The notes under the pieces are model-generated. The model was not told the origin of the DNA and searched no databases. It was given only the letters and a program-made list of their open reading frames with translations. A stretch of DNA of 56,880 nt from positions 2,512 to 59,391 of the forward strand of contig NZ_BMKS01000019.1 of the NCBI RefSeq assembly GCF_014644455.1. Reading direction: 5' to 3'. The position numbers were made by a program, and so were the translations under genes. The first letter of the stretch is position 1, and every line of letters begins with the position of its first letter. Positions 36,235-44,608 of the stretch are shown one piece after another. Origin of the DNA: Caldovatus sediminis. Its GTDB lineage: Bacteria; Pseudomonadota; Alphaproteobacteria; Acetobacterales; Acetobacteraceae.

Positions 36235-38658
36235 TCAGCCCGCCGCCGCGAGGCGCTCGACGACCGGGGCGAGGGCCGCCTCCCAGTCCCGGCCGATCCG
36301 CGCCTCTCGGTGGTTGGCCGCCCGCCGCGGCTCGTCCGCGGCGAGCGCCTCCGCCTCGGCGAGCGCCGCGACCAGCGCCTCCACCGACGGCTCGGCGCAG
36401 AGGATGTTGCGGCAGTAGTGGTCGAGCGACGTCTTGGCGCCGCACCGGTTGGTGACCACGACCGCGCCGCTCGCCGCGAGGTCGAGCGGCGGGTAGCTCG
36501 GGTGGGGGGTGTACATCAGCGACAGGCCGACATCGACGCTCCGGACCAGCGCCGCGTACTCTTCCCAGGGGAGGTTCTCGGCGACATGCGGGCGCACGCC
36601 GCCGGGCATCACCAGCTCCGGCACGTCCTTGCCGACGAAGTGCAGCTCCCACTCCTCGGGCGGGAAGTGGCCGGCCACCAGCGCGCCGGACAGCGCCTCC
36701 AGGCCCCTGAGGAACAGGTTCCGGTCGTTGCTCGGGCGGGCGTAGAAGAAGAGCCGCCGCTTCGCCCCTGCCGGGCGCGGCTCCCGGTGGTAGATGGCCT
36801 CGGGGAAGGCGGGCTCGAAGGCGATGCCGTTCGCCGCGACGCCGCGCATCCCGTCCCGCGCCAGGTGGTCGCGCAGCGCCGCGGTGTTGAGGACGAAGCG
36901 GAGCCGCGTGTCGCACAGCACCTCCCGGCAGCGGAGCTGCTGGTCGCCGGCCGGGTAGAACAGCCGTTCGTCCTCCTGCAGCAGGTAGATGATCCGGTCC
37001 GGGCGGACGGCGGCGAGCGCCGCCCAGGTCGTCCACCAGGAGGTGGTGAGCAGGACGTCGCCTGCGCCGATCGGCACCCTGCGCCCGACGCCCGACGGGC
37101 CGGAGTGCAGGAACTCGACGTTGCCGTCGCAGCGTACGCCCTGCGCGCGCAGAACGGCGCCGAAATTGGCCGTCTCCGGCGGCTCGGTGCGGGTCACGAC
37201 GCGCAGCGGCACCCCGAGACGCCGCGCGAGCAGGACGGCGAGGATCATCGCGGTGCCGACCCCGCCGAAGAGGCTGCCCGCGTTGATGCTGTCGGTCAGC
37301 ATGGTCAGGCGGCGCGGGCTGTCGGGATCGGGAAAGGTGAGCAACGGCGCGGGCAGGCGGCTCGCCACCAGGGTCGCGCAGGCCAGCGGGGCGGGACGGG
37401 GCGGGGCCGCCGGCGCCAGCGCGGGCGTCGCCACCGGCGCGCCGGGCAAGACAGGCGCGGCGGGGGGAGCGGCAGGGCGCCCGAGCAGGCCGCGCAGGCG
37501 CGCGACATAGGCGGGCTCGCGTCGGGCGAGGCCGACCGCAGCGCGCAGCGGCCGCGTGATGCGCCAGGAGGTGGAGCGCACCAGGGCGTCGCACCGTGCG
37601 CGCAGGGCGGCCGCGTCCTGCGCGAGACGGTGCGCCGCCGCCTCGGCCTCGGCGGTTCGGGCGCGCAGCGCCTCGGCCCCGCGCTCGGCCATCCGCAGCC
37701 GGTCGCGCAACGTCGCCTCGCGCCGCTCGACCTGCCGCCACGCGGCCTCGGCGGAGCGCAGTCTCTCTTCGGCGGCCCGCAGCCGCTCGTCGGCGGCGGC
37801 GATGGCTGCCCCATGCGCCTCCTCGAGCGCCTGCAGCCGCGCGGAGAGGCCCTGTCGCTCCTCCGCCGCCGCACGCAGCCGCGCTCCGGCGTCGTGCGCG
37901 AGCCAGCGCAGGTGCACCGCCTCGCCGCGCGACGCGAACAGCCCGCGGATAGCGGCGGCCGCTCCGGGGTCCTCCGCGGCGGCGAAAAGCGCGCGCAATG
38001 GCGCGGGCAGCGCGCCGCCGACGCCCGCCACGCCGAGGCCGTGGCCGTGCACGAACTCGAAGTGAGGATGGTCGGCCTTGATCTCGTGCCAGAGTCGCCA
38101 GACCCCGAAGTCGTCCTGGCGGACGTTGGTGTCGTGGAACAGCACCACGCCGCGGTCGGAGAGCGTCTCCCGCCACAGGCGGAAATCGCCGGCGGCGGCC
38201 TCGTAGGTGTGGTAGCCGTCGATGTGCAGCAGGTCCACCTCGCCCGCCTCGAAGAACTCCCGCGCCCGGGCGAAGGTCATGCGCAGCAGCGTGGAAAAGC
38301 GCCGCCAGCGGGTGTCGTTCAGGGAGCGCACCGCCGCGAAGACCTCCTCGCCGTACCCGCCCGCGTGCGGATCGCCTTCCCAGCTGTCGACGGCGTGGCA
38401 GCGCGTGGCGAGCGCGAGGCGGTCCACCGCCTGGCAGAACGCGCCGTAGGAGACTCCCCAATGCGTGCCGAGCTCGACGATCGCGCGCGGCCTGAGCGCC
38501 TTGACCACCCAGAAGGCGAAAGGGACGTGCTCGAGCCAGGCGCTGGCCGCGAGGTGGTCGGGACGCCAGTCGATCTCGTCGCCGATCCCGAGCGCGCCGA
38601 TCACCTTCGCCAGCGGCGAAGCAGAGGGGGATACGGCGAGGTCGGGATGTGCATCCAT
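36235..38658 (-). CDS. Fusion protein: class I methyltransferase, coiled coil and glycosyltransferase
   Basis: An 807-residue multidomain protein. Residues about 1-240 are a class I methyltransferase of the Methyltransf_24/cephalosporin-hydroxylase-like type (IVELGTHWGVSYGAFCQAV, HAVDSWEGDPHAG, LLHIDGYHTYEAAAGDF, VVLFHDTN). Residues about 265-395 are a coiled coil ending in STSWRITRPLRAA, a linker motif common in O-antigen-type multidomain enzymes. Residues about 440-805 are a glycosyltransferase resembling WsaF (SINAGSLFGGVGTAMILA, FYARPSNDRNLFLRGLEAL, PPLDLAASGAVVVTN). It probably modifies and extends a surface polysaccharide. The ATG at 38658 follows GGGGAGGA at a rather long distance. Confidence 0.85.
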   Translation of the reverse strand: MDAHPDLAVSPSASPLAKVIGALGIGDEIDWRPDHLAASAWLEHVPFAFWVVKALRPRAIVELGTHWGVSYGAFCQAVDRLALATRCHAVDSWEGDPHAGGYGEEVFAAVRSLNDTRWRRFSTLLRMTFARAREFFEAGEVDLLHIDGYHTYEAAAGDFRLWRETLSDRGVVLFHDTNVRQDDFGVWRLWHEIKADHPHFEFVHGHGLGVAGVGGALPAPLRALFAAAEDPGAAAAIRGLFASRGEAVHLRWLAHDAGARLRAAAEERQGLSARLQALEEAHGAAIAAADERLRAAEERLRSAEAAWRQVERREATLRDRLRMAERGAEALRARTAEAEAAAHRLAQDAAALRARCDALVRSTSWRITRPLRAAVGLARREPAYVARLRGLLGRPAAPPAAPVLPGAPVATPALAPAAPPRPAPLACATLVASRLPAPLLTFPDPDSPRRLTMLTDSINAGSLFGGVGTAMILAVLLARRLGVPLRVVTRTEPPETANFGAVLRAQGVRCDGNVEFLHSGPSGVGRRVPIGAGDVLLTTSWWTTWAALAAVRPDRIIYLLQEDERLFYPAGDQQLRCREVLCDTRLRFVLNTAALRDHLARDGMRGVAANGIAFEPAFPEAIYHREPRPAGAKRRLFFYARPSNDRNLFLRGLEALSGALVAGHFPPEEWELHFVGKDVPELVMPGGVRPHVAENLPWEEYAALVRSVDVGLSLMYTPHPSYPPLDLAASGAVVVTNRCGAKTSLDHYCRNILCAEPSVEALVAALAEAEALAADEPRRAANHREARIGRDWEAALAPVVERLAAAG

Positions 38659-39166
38659 GCCGGCGTCGTGTCCTCCCCGAACTCGATGCGCCCGCGGTCG
38701 AGCGGGACCGGGAGCCGGGCCGTCCCGGCCTGCGGGCCGCCTGCCCCCGCCGGGCGCGAAGGCGGCCCGCTGGCGTGGAGCGTCGCAACGTTCCGGCAAG
38801 GCGCGGCGATCAGTGGTCGCGCACCCCCCTTTCCGCCGTCGCCGTTCGGACAGCGCGCGGCGGTGCGAGGGCAGGGAGAAAGGCTGTCATTCAGGCTGGA
38901 TGCATACGGCCGGCCGCGGTCGGGCCGCACATCAAGCCCAGGTGGCCAGGCATCAAGCTCCGGTGATGGACGGCTCGAAAGGCGGAGGTCCCGCAGCCGC
39001 GAGGCGCGGAGCGCGTGCCTGCGCCCTGCGACCGACGCCCGGAAAGCCCGGCGATTCTGGCTCCCGGGGCCGGTCGGCACGGCCGCCCCGGTTCCGCCCG
39101 CACGCCCGGTACCGGGCCGTCGTGGCGGGACGGCTTCGCCCTGCGGCGGCTCCTGCCCGGCGCTGG
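38659..39166. other. 508-base intergenic region upstream of the polysaccharide operon, no gene supported
   Basis: This gap separates two minus-strand genes, the ThDP enzyme (ending at 39167) and the fusion glycosyltransferase. It contains the direct repeats at 38930-38958. Both strands are mostly open in some frames, but composition is arginine/proline-rich and nothing resembles a protein family. It probably carries the promoter of the polysaccharide operon. Confidence 0.4.
38930..38958. repeat. Direct repeat of CATCAAGC with 21-base period
   Basis: CATCAAGC occurs at 38930-38937 and again at 38951-38958, exactly 21 bases (two helical turns) apart. It lies about 270 bases upstream of the methyltransferase-glycosyltransferase fusion gene. 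On that gene's strand the motif reads GCTTGATG. In-phase direct repeats of this kind can bind a dimeric activator, but no function is shown. Confidence 0.3.
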
Positions 39167-40969
39167 TCAGGCGCCGGCCGGGCCCGCTCCGGGCACCCAG
39201 GGCGCGCCGAACACCGGCTCCTTGTGCGGGATCGGCGGCAGGGCCCAGGTGCCGGTGGCGGGCGGGCGCACCTCGGCGTCCACGTGCACGTCGAGCAGCG
39301 CCGGGCGCCCGAGCTTCACCGCGTGCTCCAGCGCGCCGGCGAAGTCCTCGGAGCGCGTCACGGTGACGCCCTCCACCCCGGCGGCGCGCGCCCAGGCGGC
39401 GAAGTCCGGGTTGTAGGGGCGGCGGTTCTCGCCGGCGTAGAAGCCGGTGCCGATCTCGCGCCCGCCGAAAAGGCCGTACTGGATGTCGCGGATCGCCCCC
39501 CAGGCGAAGTTGTTCCACACCACCCAGACCACCGGGATGTCGTACTCCACCGCGGTGCAGAGCACGTGCGGCACCATGGTGAAGCCGCCGTCGCCGCAGA
39601 CCGAGACGCAGACCCGCTCCGGCGCCGCCAGCTTCGCGCCGAGGATCGAGGAGGGGCCGAAGCCCATCCCCGAGAAGCCCCAGGTGTTGAGCATCGTCTG
39701 CGGCCGGCGCGCGGTCCAGAACTGCATGAACCAGTTGTGGTGCACGCCGGAGTCGAGCGAGAGGATCGCGTCCTCCGGCAGCACCCGGCGCAGGTCCGCC
39801 ACCACGCGCTCGGGCCGCATGGGCGAGGTGTGGCGCTCGAAGTTCGGCCGCGTGAAGTCGTCCCACTCCTTGCGCCAGGCGGCGATCTCGGCGTGCCAGG
39901 CGGCGAGGCGGCCCGCGCCGGGCGGCGCATGGCGCGCCTCGATCTCGGACAGGAGCTGGCGCAGGAAGGTGCGCGCGTCGGCGAGGATGCCGAGGTCCGG
40001 CGTGTAGTTGCGGCCGATCTCGGCGTGGTCCACGTCCACATGGATCAGCCGCGCCGCCGGGAAGTTCCACGAATAGCCGGGGATCCAGGAGGAGGCGGAG
40101 CGGTCGTCGAAGCGCGCGCCGATGGCCAGCACGAGGTCGGCGTGGCGCCCCGCCTGGTTCGCCGGATAGGCCCCGTTGCGCCCGATGAAGCCGAGCGAGA
40201 GCGGGTGCGCCATGTCCAGGCACCCCATGCCGTTCGGCGAGCTGATGACGGGGATGCGCAGCCGCTCGGCGAGCGCCGTCAGCTCCGCGCCCGCCTCGGA
40301 GAGCGTGACGCCGTGGCCGATGAACAGCACCGGCCGCTCGGCCGCGAGCAGCATCCCGGCCGCCTGCGCCACCTCCTCCGGCGCGGCGCCGCTGCGGCGG
40401 GGGTTGGTCGCGCTCCAGGCCGCCGGGACCTCGACCTCGTCCTCCTCCTGGAAGAGGTTGAACGGCACGTCGAGGTTCACCGGGCCCGGCCGGCCGCTCA
40501 GCATGGTCAGCGCCGCCTGCCTGAGCGCGAGCGGCAGCATGTCCACCCGCGTCGGCTGGAAGGCGCGCTTCACCACCGGCCGGAGCACGCTCGGGAAGTC
40601 GGCCTGGTAGTGCCGGTTCAGCTCCTGGAAGGGCGAGCGGTTGAACTGCGAGGTCGGCACGTTGGCGGTGATGGCGAGCAGCGCCGAGCTGTCCGTCTGC
40701 GCCACCGCCAGCGCCATGACGATGTTGGCCGAGCCCGGGCCGCAGGAGGTCAGCGTCGCCGCGGGCCGGTGCCTCACGCGGAAGTAGCCGTCGGCCATGT
40801 GCGCCGCGACCTGCTCGTGCCGCGGCGATATCAGGCGGATGCGGTCGCGCCGGTCGTAGAGCGCGTCGAGCATGCCGACATTGCCGTGGCCGCAGAGGCC
40901 GAAGACGTGGTCGATCCCCTCGCGGAGCAGGAACTCGGCGATCAGCTCGCCGCCCTTCATCCGTGGCAT
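39167..40969 (-). CDS. Thiamine-diphosphate-dependent enzyme (acetolactate synthase-like)
   Basis: A 600-residue ThDP enzyme with the three domains of the acetolactate synthase/benzoylformate decarboxylase superfamily. The activating glutamate is in SPRHEQVAAHMADGY (about residue 52). The central domain has RPVLFIGHGVTLSEAGAEL. The cofactor motif is GDGGFTMVPHVLCTAVEYDIPVVWVVWNN (GDG-X~25-NN) near residues 445-475, with the sequence shown here only as a description of spacing. The real substrate is uncertain: acetolactate synthase, a sulfo- or glyoxylate-type carboligase and 2-keto-acid decarboxylases share this fold. No small regulatory subunit lies nearby, which argues against the biosynthetic IlvB. 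Confidence 0.85.
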   Translation of the reverse strand: MPRMKGGELIAEFLLREGIDHVFGLCGHGNVGMLDALYDRRDRIRLISPRHEQVAAHMADGYFRVRHRPAATLTSCGPGSANIVMALAVAQTDSSALLAITANVPTSQFNRSPFQELNRHYQADFPSVLRPVVKRAFQPTRVDMLPLALRQAALTMLSGRPGPVNLDVPFNLFQEEDEVEVPAAWSATNPRRSGAAPEEVAQAAGMLLAAERPVLFIGHGVTLSEAGAELTALAERLRIPVISSPNGMGCLDMAHPLSLGFIGRNGAYPANQAGRHADLVLAIGARFDDRSASSWIPGYSWNFPAARLIHVDVDHAEIGRNYTPDLGILADARTFLRQLLSEIEARHAPPGAGRLAAWHAEIAAWRKEWDDFTRPNFERHTSPMRPERVVADLRRVLPEDAILSLDSGVHHNWFMQFWTARRPQTMLNTWGFSGMGFGPSSILGAKLAAPERVCVSVCGDGGFTMVPHVLCTAVEYDIPVVWVVWNNFAWGAIRDIQYGLFGGREIGTGFYAGENRRPYNPDFAAWARAAGVEGVTVTRSEDFAGALEHAVKLGRPALLDVHVDAEVRPPATGTWALPPIPHKEPVFGAPWVPGAGPAGA

Positions 40970-41405
40970 GGCGTTCTCCCGTCGCGGCCGGCCGGGACGC
41001 GCCCCCCGGCGGGTGGCGGCCGCGCGGGACGGGAGGCGCGGAGGCCTGCGCGTGCGGCGATCGTAGCAGCCGGTCCGCGACGGCGCGAATCCGCCCGCCC
41101 GACGCCGGCACGGCGCTGCGCGCCCGGCGGCGCCGGGCCCGGTCTGCCCTCGCGCTCAGCGCAGGCCGCCCGGCATGACCGCGAGGTTGTCGGGATCGAG
41201 CCCGGGCGCCTGCGCGGCGGCCGGCCTCGCGCAGGCGCATCTGCACCGCACGGACCGCCGCCAGCAGCGCCGCTCCCAGACCGGAGGAAAGCCTCATGGC
41301 GCGTCGTCCTACCGTGATGCCGCCGCAACACGGACGGGCGGCGTCCCGGCCGCGCGCGATCGGTCCGGCGAGGGCCAGCGGCGGTCCCCGCCGGACCGGC
41401 GGCGC
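40970..41405. other. 436-base intergenic region, possible decayed small secreted gene
   Basis: A minus-strand ATG at 41297 opens with a signal-peptide-like start (MRLSSGLGAALLAAV). In the next frame, one base out, the sequence ends as APGLDPDNLAVMPGGLR followed by a TGA at 41156-41158. A one-base shift would join them into a protein of about 46 residues, so this may be a frameshifted remnant. The segment at about 41093-41107 shares 15 bases with the dispersed repeat copy at 2876-2958. Nothing else is supported. Confidence 0.3.
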
Positions 41406-41813
41406 TCACCGTGCCGCGCGCGCGAGCCAGGCGCGGAGAACGGCGATCTCGTTCTCCTGGGCGCGGATGATGCCCTCGGCGAGGGCGCGGATCTCGGGAT
41501 CCCTGCCGTGCTCGAGCACCACGCGCGCCATGGCGATGGCGCCCTGATGGTGCGGGATCATCGCCGCGGCGAAGTCGCGATCGGGATCGCCGGTGTAGCT
41601 GATCTGCATGTCGCGATGCATGCGATCGGCGACCGCGCGGAACGCCTGCACCGCCGGCGGCTCGGCCTGCGCCGGGGCGGCGTCGGCGGCCGGCGGGTGG
41701 TGGCGTCCCGCGGTCTGCGCTCGCGGGGCGGCGAGCGGCGGCATGGACGCGGCGAACAGCACAGCCGAAGCGGCCGCGCGACGGGACAGGGTCGTGCTCA
41801 TGGTCGTTCTCAT
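41406..41813 (-). CDS. DUF305 secreted protein
   Basis: A 135-residue protein with an N-terminal export signal ([29 protein letters not shown]) and a DUF305 domain. The ferritin-like helical motifs are [26 protein letters not shown] and [27 protein letters not shown]305 proteins carry paired histidines (MxxHHxxAxxMA) and often sit near copper-handling genes, but function is unproven. The first ATG at 41813 has AAGGAGAGG directly before it; a second ATG at 41801 is an alternative. Confidence 0.87.
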   Translation of the reverse strand: MRTTMSTTLSRRAAASAVLFAASMPPLAAPRAQTAGRHHPPAADAAPAQAEPPAVQAFRAVADRMHRDMQISYTGDPDRDFAAAMIPHHQGAIAMARVVLEHGRDPEIRALAEGIIRAQENEIAVLRAWLARAAR

Positions 41814-41869
41814 CCTCTCCTTGGCGAATGACGCGGGTCGCGGTGCGGTCGGCGCGAGGCCGGCCGCGC

Positions 41870-42274
41870 TTACGCCGTCCGCGGGGGGAGAGGCTCCGGC
41901 TGCGGATCGTGGCCCGCGCGGACAAGGGGCGGAGCGGGTCCGAACGCGTTGCGGGCGAGAACGGGGCGCGGCGGCGGCGAGACGCCGAGCAGGTGCTCGG
42001 CCGCCGCGCAAGCCAGGGCGCAGGCCGAAGCGCGCGCCCGACCCTCGCCATGCGGGTCGCAGGCGCCGTCCCCGACCTGGATCACGCCCGCGACCATCCG
42101 CACCGCGCCGCAGGCGCCATGCGGATCCTCCGCAGCCGCTGGCCGCTCCGGCGCCGCGGCGGAGCCGGCCGGCGGCGCGGCCACGCCGAAGGCATGGGTG
42201 ACGCGCAGGGCCGCGCCGCCGAGCAGCAGCAGCAGCGCGGCGAGGAGCGCGAGCGGTCGGCGGAGCCGGCGCAT
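41870..42274 (-). CDS. Small secreted cysteine-containing protein of unknown function (DUF2946-like)
   Basis: A 134-residue protein with a strong N-terminal hydrophobic signal ([25 protein letters not shown]). The mature part has four cysteines ([22 protein letters not shown]) and ends in a Pro-rich tail ([11 protein letters not shown]). The overall pattern is reminiscent of DUF2946-type small periplasmic proteins tied to copper, and the neighbouring DUF305 gene fits that idea, but I cannot confirm the family. The stop of the amidase lies 11 bases upstream on the same strand. Confidence 0.6.
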   Translation of the reverse strand: MRRLRRPLALLAALLLLLGGAALRVTHAFGVAAPPAGSAAAPERPAAAEDPHGACGAVRMVAGVIQVGDGACDPHGEGRARASACALACAAAEHLLGVSPPPRPVLARNAFGPAPPLVRAGHDPQPEPLPPRTA

Positions 42275-42284
42275 GGTCGCGCTG

Positions 42285-43694
42285 CTACGCCTCCACCGGC
42301 GCGACGTTCTCCAGCAGCCAGCGCGCCAGCGCCGTCGCGCGCGCGTCCGTGTGCGGCTGGCCCATGACCTGCACGCCGACCGGCATGCCGCCCACCGCCA
42401 TCAGCGGCACCGTCACGGCGGGCGCGAAGAGCAGGGAGCTCGGCGCGTTGAACACGAAGTCGCCGGTCGGCCGCGGCGCCAGGGGCTGGCCCGGCACGTC
42501 GCCGGACCAGGGCGGCGCCGGACCGGGGCAGGCGAGGGCGACGACGGCATCCGCCAGCGGCGCGATGGCGGCGTGCCGGCGCTGCGCCTCCTCGCGCCGC
42601 AGCAGGCGGAGGCGGTAGTCCTCCGGCGTCATCCGCTCCGCGCTCGCGAGCACCGCCTTGTAGCGCTCGCTCACCCCGTCCGGGTGCTGGTCCACCAGGT
42701 TGCGCGCGGCCCAGCGGTTCTCCCAGGCGGTGATGGCGCCGCAGATCGCGCGGGCGTCGGCGATGGACTGCTCGAAGGCCTCGATCAGCGGGTGGTCGGC
42801 GCGGCGGAGCAGGGTGATGCCGGCGCCGCGCAGGCGCTCGAGCAGCGTCTCGAAGGCCGACCTGGTGGCGGCGTCGAGCGCGGCCCAGCCCTCGGTCTCC
42901 ATCACGATCAGCCGCTCCGGCCTCGCCGCCGCCGGCGGATGGTCGGGGCCGAACAGGCCGGGCGCGCCGCGATCGCCGCCGACGCGCCTCGCGATCTCGA
43001 TGGCGACCTGCCACATGTCCTCGATGCAGCCGGCGTGCGGCCCGTGGGTGCTCATCGAGGTCGCCTGGCGCTCGCCGCGGTTGATCCCGCCCTGGGTCGG
43101 CTTGAGCGCGACGTTGCCGCAATAGGCCGCCGGCCGGATGATCGAGCCGCCGACCTGCGAGCCGATCGCCGCCGGCACCATCCGCGCCGCCACCGCGGCG
43201 GCGGAGCCGGAGGAGGAGCCGCCGGGCGTGCGCGCCGGGTCGAAGGGATTGGTGGTCGGTCCCGGATGCGCGCCGCCGAGCTCGGCCGTGACGGTCTTGC
43301 CGAGGATCACGGCGCCGGCCTGGCGCAGCGCCCAGACGGCGGCGTTGTCCCGCTTCGGGAAGTTCCCGCGATAGGCCTCGGCGCCCATCTGCGTGGGCAT
43401 GTCCTTCGTCTCGAGCAGGTCCTTGATGCCGATCGGCATGCCGTCGATCGGCGAGAGCGGGCGGCCCTGCCTCCAGCGCGCCGTGCTGGCGTCCGCCGCG
43501 GCGCGGGCGCCGGCTTCGTTCAGCACGACCCACGCCTTCACCACCGGCTCGCGCGCGGCGATGGTCTCCAGGCAGCGCTCGAGATAGGCGCGTGGCGTGT
43601 CCGCTCCGTCGCGGAAGCGCGCCGTCGCGTCGTGGAAGGTGAGGGCCCGGAAGGTCCTCGGGGAATAGCCCTGGGCTCGCACGCCTCCGTCCAT
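42285..43694 (-). CDS. Amidase-signature family hydrolase
   Basis: A 469-residue amidase. The Ser-cisSer-Lys triad is visible: lysine in IDGMPIGIKDLLETKD, and the serines in the Gly/Ser-rich signature TPGGSSSGSAAAVAARMVP and AIGSQVGGSIIRPAAYCG. Length and motifs match GatA/AtzF-type amidases; the substrate may be an aliphatic or aryl amide, or allophanate. It is not accompanied by gatB or gatC, so it is unlikely to be the tRNA amidotransferase subunit. Confidence 0.88.
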   Translation of the reverse strand: MDGGVRAQGYSPRTFRALTFHDATARFRDGADTPRAYLERCLETIAAREPVVKAWVVLNEAGARAAADASTARWRQGRPLSPIDGMPIGIKDLLETKDMPTQMGAEAYRGNFPKRDNAAVWALRQAGAVILGKTVTAELGGAHPGPTTNPFDPARTPGGSSSGSAAAVAARMVPAAIGSQVGGSIIRPAAYCGNVALKPTQGGINRGERQATSMSTHGPHAGCIEDMWQVAIEIARRVGGDRGAPGLFGPDHPPAAARPERLIVMETEGWAALDAATRSAFETLLERLRGAGITLLRRADHPLIEAFEQSIADARAICGAITAWENRWAARNLVDQHPDGVSERYKAVLASAERMTPEDYRLRLLRREEAQRRHAAIAPLADAVVALACPGPAPPWSGDVPGQPLAPRPTGDFVFNAPSSLLFAPAVTVPLMAVGGMPVGVQVMGQPHTDARATALARWLLENVAPVEA

Positions 43695-43796
43695 CGCGCC
43701 GGATCGCTCCTTCCCGTTGCGCAGGCGCGCATCAGAGCGCGGCGCGGGCGCGCGAGTCCAGGGGGGGCCGCCGTCCGCTCCCGTCCCGGACGCGCC

Positions 43797-44369
43797 TCAG
43801 CGCGGCGCGCAGGCGGAGGCGGCGATCAGGCAGAAGCCGCGCCGGTCGGCCTCCTCGCAGGCCTCGATCGCGGCGGTCTCGGCCTCGTCGAGGGTGCGTC
43901 CCGCGCCCGCGGCAACCGAGGTGACGACATAGCCCGGAGGCGCGCGGCGTGCCCCGCGCCCCTGCGGGGGGCGATGCTCGATGCCCTGGGCCACGGCGGC
44001 GCAGCGTTCCGCGAACTCGGCGAGGAGCCGGCACCGCGCGGCGGGCCCGTCGGTGCCGAGGCCGGCGCTGCGGCACTCGCGCTCCGCGGCGCGGCGGGCC
44101 TCCTGCCGGTCGGCGCGCCCCACCGTCAGGCCGAAGCCGATCGCGGAGGGCGTGGCGTAGATCGCACCCCAGCGCGGCAGTTCGCCGGTCGAGGGCGACA
44201 GGGCGGCGGGAAGCCTCGGAGACGCGATGCTGCCCGCCCCGATCGCCCCGGCATGGGGGGAGAGGGGGGAGGCGCCGGCGGCGGCCGGGACGAGCAGCAG
44301 GCCAAGGGCGACCGCCGCAAGACGCGGGCTGCGGCGGGTCGCCGAAGGGGCGGGGGGCGGGGCACGCAT
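43797..44369 (-). CDS. DUF4189 secreted protein
   Basis: A 190-residue protein with a signal peptide (SPRLAAVALGLLLVPAAAGA). The C-terminal domain begins at WGAIYATPSAIGFGLTVGRADRQEARRAAERECRSAG and ends with TLDEAETAAIEACEEADRRGFCLIAASACAPR. The pattern of an AEA-type helix and paired cysteines is that of DUF4189, a family of exported proteins without known activity. The disulfide-bonded periplasmic location is inferred. Confidence 0.72.
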   Translation of the reverse strand: MRAPPPAPSATRRSPRLAAVALGLLLVPAAAGASPLSPHAGAIGAGSIASPRLPAALSPSTGELPRWGAIYATPSAIGFGLTVGRADRQEARRAAERECRSAGLGTDGPAARCRLLAEFAERCAAVAQGIEHRPPQGRGARRAPPGYVVTSVAAGAGRTLDEAETAAIEACEEADRRGFCLIAASACAPR

Positions 44370-44608
44370 GGCTCTGAGATCCTTCGCCGCCGGGCCGGGG
44401 GCGCCCGGCGACGCGCTGGAGCATGCCGCAGCCGCGTTGCAGCCCGATTGCGAAGGATCAAGAACCGTGTTTCTTCGGTTTCAATCCGGCGCGATCCTGT
44501 TTCGCGCCCGCTTCATGACCGCGGCGCGCCGGATGCTGGGCGCGCCGACGGCCGCCGATGCGGGGCCCGCCGCGCCCGGGGGGCGGGACCGGGGGCTCCG
44601 CCGGCGGT

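Noticed and set aside
35053-39366. Plus-strand open frame of over 1400 codons
   Set aside because: It is the antisense shadow of two glycosyltransferase genes and the ThDP enzyme; its translation is rich in Arg, Gly and His with no domain.
41086-41130. Possible fourth copy of the dispersed intergenic repeat
   Set aside because: Only about 15 bases (GCGCGAATCCGCCCG) match well, the rest is weak, and the site is between same-strand genes.
41156-41297. Minus-strand mini-gene with signal-like start and plausible C-terminus one frame apart
   Set aside because: It needs a one-base shift to join the halves, and I cannot tell a real frameshifted remnant from chance in GC-rich DNA; mentioned only under the intergenic entry.
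41296-41547. Plus-strand reading frame after a good GGAGGAAAG sequence
   Set aside because: It overlaps the well-supported DUF305 gene antisense and its translation is Arg/Pro-rich without family character.
44378-44459. GATCCTTCGC and GCGAAGGATC, a perfect 10-base inverted pair 62 bases apart
   Set aside because: With so wide a spacer, several such pairs are expected by chance in 57 kb; no other support.
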